From an uncultured Clostridia bacterium (GTDB taxonomy: Bacteria > Bacillota > Clostridia > Christensenellales > Aristaeellaceae): a stretch of 43,992 bases of DNA. Of the stretch, positions 37,991 through 43,992 are shown piece after piece. Every line of letters begins with the position of its first letter. The stretch's first letter is position 1. Where the stretch lies: contig CAMNHF010000007.1 of the NCBI GenBank assembly GCA_946538975.1, forward strand, positions 1 to 43,992. The letters are read 5' to 3'. The position numbers were made by a program, and so were the translations under genes. The notes beneath the pieces were generated by a model. The model searched no databases and was not told the DNA's origin. It saw only the letters and a program-made list of their open reading frames with translations.

Positions 37991-38030
37991 GGATACAGCC
38001 TCCTTATTTGGAACCTGCATCAATTGTACT

Positions 38031-38080
38031 ACATTCAATGATAAAACACAACATTGGTTTTGATTTCCTGCATTGAATGT
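38031..38080. promoter_or_regulatory. Inverted repeat ACATTCAATG...CATTGAATGT over the BspA-like promoter
   Basis: Perfect 10-bp arms 30 nt apart; one arm in the spacer of a minus-strand TTGTGT-17-TACAAT promoter. Confidence 0.55.
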
Positions 38081-38142
38081 GTCATTTTTGTATACTGTCT
38101 TTTAACGTAAGATGAACTTTCTTCAGTCAATACAACACCTCA

Positions 38143-38232
38143 CCCAAAAGGGTGTTCTTTTGGAATAGGATAGGGGTTTGGGGGAAGGGAATGACCTTTT
38201 CTTTTGAAGAAAAGGTCTTCCCTTCCCCCAAA
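38143..38232 (-). repeat. Family A hairpin repeat, copy 5 (inverted orientation)
   Basis: TTTGGGGGAAGGGAA...ACCTTTTCTT/AAGAAAAGGT...TTCCCTTCCCCCAAA; minus-strand tail ACCCCTATCCTATTCCAAAAGAACACCCTTTTGG. Confidence 0.82.
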
Positions 38233-38256
38233 AGCTCGCCTTTCTCCCAGCCCCCC

Positions 38257-40026
38257 TCACTCAAACTGCGCCGTGTACAGCTTCCTGTAGAACCCGTCGC
38301 GGGCCATGAGCTGGCGGTGGGTGCCCTGCTCGACGACGTCGCCGTCGTTCATGACGAGGATGTTGTCGGCGTTCTCGATCGTGGAGAGGCGGTGGGCGAT
38401 GACGAAGCAGGTGCGGCCGCGCATCAGCTCCCGCATGGCGCGCTGGATCTCCCGCTCGGTGGAGGTGTCCACATTGGAGGTCGCCTCGTCCAGGATCAGC
38501 ATCGGCGCGTCGTAGAGCATGGCGCGGGCAATGGTCAGCAGCTGCTTCTGGCCCTTGGAGATATTGCCGCCATCCTCGGAGATCACGGTCTGATAGCCGT
38601 CGGGCAGGCGCATGATGAAGGGATGGATGTGGGCGGCCTTGGCGGCGGCGGCCACCTCCTCCATTGTGGCGTTCTCCTTGCCGTAGGCGATGTTGTCGAA
38701 GATCGTGCCCTCGAACACCCAGGTGTCCTGCAGCACCATCGCGTAGGCGCTGCGGACGCTCCGGCGGGCGGTCTCGCGGATGTCGTGCCCGTCAATGGTG
38801 ATCCGCCCGCGATCCACGTCATAGAAGCGCATCAGCAGGTTGATGATCGTCGTCTTGCCCGCGCCGGTGGGGCCGACAATGGCGGTCAGCTTGCCCGCCT
38901 CGGCGTGCAGCGACAGATCATGGATGATCTCCCTGGACGGATCATAACCGAAGGCCACGTGCTCCATGCGGACATCGCCGCGCACATCGCGCAGCACCGC
39001 CGCGCCCTCCGCGTCCGCGCTCTCCTCGGCCTCGTCCAGCAGGGTGAACACGCGCTCCGCCGCGGCCAGGGCGGAGAACAGCTCGTTGACGATCTCCGCG
39101 ATCGCGTTGATCGGGCCGGCAAACTTGCGCGAATAGAGCACGAAGGAGGAAATGCTGCCCAGCTGAATGCCGCCGCGCATGTACATCACCGCGCCCAGCA
39201 GCACAATCAGGCTCAGGCTCAGGTTGTTGATGGAGCCCATGGTGGGGCCGATCGTGACGCCGTAGTGCTCCGCGTCGGCATAGGCGTCCGCGGCGCTGTG
39301 GTTGATGGCGTCGAAGCGCTCGGCCACCTTGTCCTCGTAGGCGTAGGCCAGAATGGTCTTCTGCCCGGAGAGCATCTCCTCCACAAAGCCGTTCAGGGTG
39401 CCGTAGCTGCGGGAGCGCTTCGCATAGCGCGGCTGCGTCCGCTTGCGCATCCAGGCCGTGTAGCCGATGGCCACCGGCACGGTGATCAGGGTCACCGCGG
39501 AGAGCGGCAGGGAGATGCTCACCATCATCACCAGGGAGCCGACCACGGTCACCGTGCTGGTCAGGATCTGCACCACGTCCGTGGCCATGCAGGTGGAGAT
39601 CACGTCGATGTCGTAGGAGACGCGGCTGATGATGTCGCCGGCCTGATGGGTGTCGAAGTAGCCCACGGGCAGGCGCATCAGCTTGTCGAACACGCGCTGC
39701 CGCATCTGCAGCGCCATCCGCTTGCTGACGTTCAACATGATGCAGCCGATGGCGATGCCCAGGAGGGAGGAGGAGAGATAGCAGGCCAGCATCAGGCCCG
39801 CGTCGTGGTTGACCTTGGCGAAGTCGACCTTGCCCTTGCCCGCCGCTGCCGCGTTGATCGCGGAGCCGGCCAGGTTCGGCCCCCACAGGGAGAGCACGTT
39901 GCTGATGAGGCTGAGGATGCACACCGCCAGAATCACCCAGCGGTAGGGGCCGAGGAAGGAGAGCAGCCGGCGGGCGGTGCCGCGGGTGTCCTTGGGCTTG
40001 CGCATCACGGTGTCGCGCCGGGCCAT
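38257..40026 (-). CDS. ABC exporter, fused TMD-NBD
   Basis: GPTGAGKTTIINLLMRFYD, ISKGQKQLLTIARAMLYDAPMLILDEATSNVD. Confidence 0.96.
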   Translation of the reverse strand: MARRDTVMRKPKDTRGTARRLLSFLGPYRWVILAVCILSLISNVLSLWGPNLAGSAINAAAAGKGKVDFAKVNHDAGLMLACYLSSSLLGIAIGCIMLNVSKRMALQMRQRVFDKLMRLPVGYFDTHQAGDIISRVSYDIDVISTCMATDVVQILTSTVTVVGSLVMMVSISLPLSAVTLITVPVAIGYTAWMRKRTQPRYAKRSRSYGTLNGFVEEMLSGQKTILAYAYEDKVAERFDAINHSAADAYADAEHYGVTIGPTMGSINNLSLSLIVLLGAVMYMRGGIQLGSISSFVLYSRKFAGPINAIAEIVNELFSALAAAERVFTLLDEAEESADAEGAAVLRDVRGDVRMEHVAFGYDPSREIIHDLSLHAEAGKLTAIVGPTGAGKTTIINLLMRFYDVDRGRITIDGHDIRETARRSVRSAYAMVLQDTWVFEGTIFDNIAYGKENATMEEVAAAAKAAHIHPFIMRLPDGYQTVISEDGGNISKGQKQLLTIARAMLYDAPMLILDEATSNVDTSTEREIQRAMRELMRGRTCFVIAHRLSTIENADNILVMNDGDVVEQGTHRQLMARDGFYRKLYTAQFE

Positions 40027-41796
40027 TCAGCTCACCTCCCCCATCTGCGTCTCATAGATGTCGCGGTATACCGGGCAGCGCTCCAGCAGCTCCTCATGGG
40101 TGCCCAGGCCGATGGCCTCGCCCTCGTGCAGCACGAGGATCTGATCCAGCGCGAGGATGGAGGAGACGCGCTGGGCGATGACCACCGCGGTGCTGGCGCT
40201 GTGGTGCTCGCGGATCGCCTTGCGCAGGGCCGCGTCCGTGCGGTAGTCCAGCGCGGAGGAGGAATCGTCCAGGATCAGGATCTCCGGGTGGGCCGCCAGG
40301 GCGCGGGTGATGAGCAGGCGCTGCTTCTGGCCGCCGGAGAAGTTCGCGCCGTGGATGGCGGCCTCGTGGTCGTAGCCGTCGGCGTACTCCTCCACAAAGC
40401 CGCTGGCCATCGCGTCCCGGGCGGCGAGGCGCAGGGCGTCCTCGCTGACGTCGCGGCCGAAGACCACATTCTCGCGGATCGTGTCGGCGAAGATCACGTC
40501 GTTCTGGAACACCACGCCGAACTTGCGGTGCAGGCTGTCCCGGTCATAGGCGCGCACATCGCGGCCGTCGACGAAGACATGGCCCTGCTGCGGGTCGTAA
40601 AAGCGCATCAGCAGGTTGACGATGCTGGTCTTGCCGCTGCCGGTGGCGCCGATAATGCCCAGCGAGCCGCCCCGGGGCACGGAGAAGCTGATGTCGCGCA
40701 GGCATTGCCGCCGGCCCTCGCCGAGGAAGCGGCTGCCGTCGTCCTGGCCGTCGGCGCTGTCCGCGTCATAGCTGAAGGTGACGTGGTCGAAGATCAGCAT
40801 GTCCCCGGTGGCGGGGTGGGCGGTCTCCGCCTCGGGCAGGGGCGTCAGATCCTCGGGCGTGTCGACGACCTCCGCGATGCGATTGGCAGAGGCGTTCGCC
40901 TTGGAGAGCATCATGAAGATGCGGTTCAGGCCCATGATGCCCATCAGGATCATGTTGAAATAGGTCAGGAAGGCGAGAATGACGCCGGGCTCGATGTCGC
41001 CGCTGTTCACCCGCCGCGCGCCGATGAGCACCACCAGCGTCAGGCCCACGTTCAGGAAGAGGGTGACCAGCGGGCCGGGCAGGGACATGATGATGCTGGC
41101 GCGGATCTCCTTGCGCGCGGTGTCGCGGTTCGCCTCGCCGTAGCGGCGCATCTCGAAGGGCTCCTTGCTGAGGGCCTTCACCACGCGGATGCCGGTGATG
41201 TTCTCCCGCATGATGCGCACGATGGTGTCCAGGGCGCGCTGCACCTGATCGTACAGGGGGATGCCCTTCATCGAGACGAAGACCACCAGCGCGATCATCA
41301 CCGGCGCCATCACGCACAGGATCAGCGCCAGCCCCGTGTCCATGGTCAGGGTGATGATGATGCCGCCAAAGAGCATGATCGGCGCGCGGATGCCCATGGT
41401 CTGGATCATGCGGACGAAGTTCTGCACATTGTAGGTGTCGCTGGTCATCCGGGAGATCAGCGAGGGCAGACCGACCCGGTCCATCTGTCGCCCGGACAGG
41501 CGCAGCGCGGTCTGGAACAGGTCGCGGCGGATCGCGAAGGTGGTCTCCTTGGACACCCGCACGCTGAGCCGGTTCGCGTTCACGTTGAGGAAGCGGGTGA
41601 GCAGCGTCAGCCCCAGCATGGCCAGGCCCCACAGCAGCACCGGCCAGACGTTCTCCGCCGCCGGCACCACCCGGTCCAGTATATGCTCCATCACATAGGG
41701 GATCAGCAGCTCCGTCCCGGTGCCCAGCAGCTTGACCAGCATCACGCCGGCGATGTACCACCGGTACTTCCGCGCATACCGCAGAATCAGTCTCAT
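40027..41796 (-). CDS. ABC exporter, fused TMD-NBD, heterodimer partner
   Basis: GATGSGKTSIVNLLMRFYDP, FSGGQKQRLLITRALAAHPEILILDDSSSALD; abuts the next gene. Confidence 0.96.
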   Translation of the reverse strand: MRLILRYARKYRWYIAGVMLVKLLGTGTELLIPYVMEHILDRVVPAAENVWPVLLWGLAMLGLTLLTRFLNVNANRLSVRVSKETTFAIRRDLFQTALRLSGRQMDRVGLPSLISRMTSDTYNVQNFVRMIQTMGIRAPIMLFGGIIITLTMDTGLALILCVMAPVMIALVVFVSMKGIPLYDQVQRALDTIVRIMRENITGIRVVKALSKEPFEMRRYGEANRDTARKEIRASIIMSLPGPLVTLFLNVGLTLVVLIGARRVNSGDIEPGVILAFLTYFNMILMGIMGLNRIFMMLSKANASANRIAEVVDTPEDLTPLPEAETAHPATGDMLIFDHVTFSYDADSADGQDDGSRFLGEGRRQCLRDISFSVPRGGSLGIIGATGSGKTSIVNLLMRFYDPQQGHVFVDGRDVRAYDRDSLHRKFGVVFQNDVIFADTIRENVVFGRDVSEDALRLAARDAMASGFVEEYADGYDHEAAIHGANFSGGQKQRLLITRALAAHPEILILDDSSSALDYRTDAALRKAIREHHSASTAVVIAQRVSSILALDQILVLHEGEAIGLGTHEELLERCPVYRDIYETQMGEVS

Positions 41797-41909
41797 GTCA
41801 TCCCTCCGCCCCGGCGAATCGAAAAAAGCAATACGAGGCATTATACCACAATTTGCCTGAAACGCGCCATGGGGTGGGATGGATTATTTTGGAAGGGCCG
41901 GACGAGGCT

Positions 41910-41991
41910 GGGGGAAGGAAACCTTTTTCCGGGCGGAAAAAGGCTTCCCTTCCCCCGGACCCCTATTTTTCTAAAAAGGCTTTTCTGCGGG
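41910..41991 (+). repeat. Family A hairpin repeat, copy 6
   Basis: GGGGGAAGGAAACCTTTTTCCG/CGGAAAAAGGCTTCCCTTCCCCC then GGACCCCTATTTTTCTAAAAAGGCTTTT. Confidence 0.85.
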
Positions 41992-42103
41992 CGAGAGGGA
42001 ATTTCAGGTCAAGAATTTGCCCGCTGCCGGAGGAAAGCGAAGGTGCAGCGGGAATGGGAAAGCATTTGCTGCAGGAGATGGGGAGAAAATGACCGATGCT
42101 GAT

Positions 42104-42133
42104 TTGACAGGAAGCGCAGCGAAAGCATATAAT
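42104..42133 (+). promoter_or_regulatory. Strong promoter (TTGACA-18-TATAAT)
   Basis: Both hexamers consensus; about 55 nt upstream of the 70-aa gene. Confidence 0.7.
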
Positions 42134-42188
42134 AAAACGCTCAGACCTGCGCCGAGGATACCGGCGCGGCAAGAAAGGAAGATGATCC

Positions 42189-42401
42189 ATGAATAACAAA
42201 TCAGGCTGCGGAACCCTGATCGCCGTCTGCGTCGTCCTGCTGATCCTGCTGATGAGCATGGGCAGCTGCGGCAAAAACAGCAGCTCCTCGGGCAGCTACA
42301 CCCGGCGGACGCAGACCCAGTCCAACCCGATCCGCGACAGGGATCCCGAGTTCTACGACTACCTGGAGGACCGCTACAACAGGATGACCCAAAACAAATG
42401 A
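42189..42401 (+). CDS. Small membrane or lipoprotein-like protein, 70 aa
   Basis: Hydrophobic segment LIAVCVVLLILLMSMGSCG then polar tail; AAGGAAG upstream. Confidence 0.6.
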   Translation: MNNKSGCGTLIAVCVVLLILLMSMGSCGKNSSSSGSYTRRTQTQSNPIRDRDPEFYDYLEDRYNRMTQNK

Positions 42402-42447
42402 GTGGAGAATAGAGCCCATGTAACGCCCCCCACACGCACAAAACCCC

Positions 42448-42480
42448 CTCCGGCTCATCACCGGAGGGGTCTTTTCGGTC
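42448..42480. terminator. Bidirectional terminator between the 70-aa gene and tsf
   Basis: CCCCTCCGGCTCATCACCGGAGGGGTCTTTT with upstream A-tract. Confidence 0.8.
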
Positions 42481-42493
42481 TCTTAAGCTATTC

Positions 42494-43429
42494 TTACGCC
42501 TTGGCGCCGGCCATCGCGGCGATTTCCGCGGCCAGGTCGTCCTTGCGCTTTTCGATGCCCTCACCGCGCTCGAAGCGGGCGAAGCGCAGGATGCGGACGG
42601 GGCTGCCGGCCTTCTTGGCGATCTCGGCCATGAGGCCCTTGATGTCCTTGTCGCTGTCCTTCACGAACGCCTGGTCCAGCAGGACGACTTCCTTGTAGTA
42701 CTTCTCGATCTGGCCGTCCACGATGCGGTCGACGATCTTCTCGGGCTTGCCGCTCTCGATGGCCTTGGCCCGCTGGATCTCACGTTCGCGCTCCAGCTTC
42801 TCGGTGTCGACTTCCTCGCGGCTGACAGCCTCGGGCTTGGCCGCGGCGATCTGCAGGGCCACGTCGTGCGCGAAGGCAGCGATGTCGGCGTTGTCACGGC
42901 CGGCCTCGTCGGTGCCGATTTCCACCAGCACGCCGACCTTGCCGCCCATGTGGATGTAGGCGGACACGACGCCCTCGGTCTTGTAGCGGACGAAGCGGCG
43001 CACGGAGATCTTCTCGCCGATGGCCACGGTCGCTTCGCTGACCAGGTCGGAGATGGTCTTGGAGGGATCGTCGACGAAGGGCTGCGCCATCAGGGCATCC
43101 ACGTCGGCGGGATCGCACTTGGCGATGTGCTTGGCCACGTTGTTGGCGAAGGCCAGGAAGTTGTCGGTCTTGGCGACGAAGTCGGTCTCGCAGTTGACTT
43201 CCACCAGCACGCCGGTGCAGCCGCACTCGGTGACGTAGCTGGTCACGACGCCCTCAGCGGCGACGCGGCCGGCCTTCTTGGCGGCCTGGGCCAGTCCCTT
43301 TTCGCGCAGCCAGTCGATGGCCTTTTCCATATCGCCGTCGGAAGCCAGCAGGGCCTTCTTGCAGTCCATCATGCCGGCGTTGGTGCGCTCGCGCAGATCC
43401 TTGACCATCGCAGCGGTAACCTGAGCCAT
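42494..43429 (-). CDS. tsf: Elongation factor Ts
   Basis: [46 protein letters not shown]. Confidence 0.97.
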   Translation of the reverse strand: MAQVTAAMVKDLRERTNAGMMDCKKALLASDGDMEKAIDWLREKGLAQAAKKAGRVAAEGVVTSYVTECGCTGVLVEVNCETDFVAKTDNFLAFANNVAKHIAKCDPADVDALMAQPFVDDPSKTISDLVSEATVAIGEKISVRRFVRYKTEGVVSAYIHMGGKVGVLVEIGTDEAGRDNADIAAFAHDVALQIAAAKPEAVSREEVDTEKLEREREIQRAKAIESGKPEKIVDRIVDGQIEKYYKEVVLLDQAFVKDSDKDIKGLMAEIAKKAGSPVRILRFARFERGEGIEKRKDDLAAEIAAMAGAKA

Positions 43430-43485
43430 ATCAATCATTCCTCTCTTTTCACATTTCGGGAACGGGGCGGGATGATTCCGCCTTC

Positions 43486-43992
43486 TTATTCGGCCTTTTC
43501 GGCGTCGTTCTGCTCGCCCTGACGGCCTTCCAGCACGGCGTCGGCCATCTTGCCGGCGATCAGCTTGACCGCGCGGATGGCGTCGTCATTGCCGGGGATG
43601 ACATAGTCGATCTCGTCCGGGTCGCAGTTGGTGTCCACGATGCCCACGATCGGGATGCCCAGCTTGCGGGCCTCGCTCACGGCGATGTGCTCCTTGCGGG
43701 GATCCACGACGAACATGCAGCCCGGCAGGCCCTTCATCTCACGGATGCCGCCCAGGTTGGCTTCCAGCTTTTCGCGCTCGGCCACCAGCTTGGCGACTTC
43801 CTTCTTGGGCAGCACCTCGAACTTGCCGTCGCGCTCCATCTTGTCGATGGTGTTCAGGCGGTTGATGCGGGTGCGGATCGTGCGGAAGTTGGTCAGCATG
43901 CCGCCCAGCCAGCGGTTGTTGACGTAGAACATGTTGCAGCGCTTGGCCTCGGACTCGATGGACTCCTGGGCCTGCTTCTTGGTGCCGACGAA
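43486..43992 (-). CDS. rpsB: 30S ribosomal protein S2, partial (5' end outside window)
   Basis: [47 protein letters not shown]; frame stays open to the window edge. Confidence 0.96.
   Translation of the reverse strand, partial: FVGTKKQAQESIESEAKRCNMFYVNNRWLGGMLTNFRTIRTRINRLNTIDKMERDGKFEVLPKKEVAKLVAEREKLEANLGGIREMKGLPGCMFVVDPRKEHIAVSEARKLGIPIVGIVDTNCDPDEIDYVIPGNDDAIRAVKLIAGKMADAVLEGRQGEQNDAEKAE

Noticed and set aside
38152-42102. 1316-aa plus-strand ORF
   Set aside because: Antisense to both ABC exporter genes; Ala/Val/Gly/His/Gln-rich run typical of GC-rich antisense frames, and its ends translate family A copies 5 and 6.

Overview
The window is a roughly 44 kb chromosomal segment of a GC-rich Clostridia-like Firmicute (lineage inferred from gene content). 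Most of it is ordinary housekeeping and carbohydrate metabolism: tRNA-Gln(CTG) and tRNA-Glu(CTC), GH27, glnS, gltX, an ECF S-component, uxaA/uxaB/lacI/uxaC, glgB, murB-rapZ-whiA-HPr, pepC, a T-box-controlled tyrS, a secreted caspase-like protein, a PPIase, GH105, an RsmF-type methyltransferase, cdaR-cdaA, a BspA-like LRR protein, two half-size ABC exporters, tsf and partial rpsB. The structure that gene calls do not explain falls into three groups. (1) Two unrelated accessory genes (a WG-repeat exported protein and a polytopic membrane protein) share the same ~98-nt promoter/leader upstream and the same 110-nt structured element downstream, element antisense to the gene in both. The 110-nt copies align without gaps at about 83% identity by hand count, and stem changes are compensatory or wobble-preserving. 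This looks like a gene cassette with common ends and variable cargo, and it is the strongest novelty candidate. (2) A dispersed intergenic hairpin family (base GGGGGAAGG...CCTTCCCCC, covarying upper stem, linker ACCCCTATTCTTCC, AAAGGC/AAAGAGC tail) occurs six times and accounts for several spurious small ORFs. (3) A three-gene translationally coupled DUF3990/DUF3791-type module, a candidate toxin-antitoxin-like unit, lies between glnS and gltX. Also notable are a two-site LacI-type operator pair, whiA running out of frame into the HPr gene, and absence of yvcK between rapZ and whiA. All assignments were made by eye; no searches were run.
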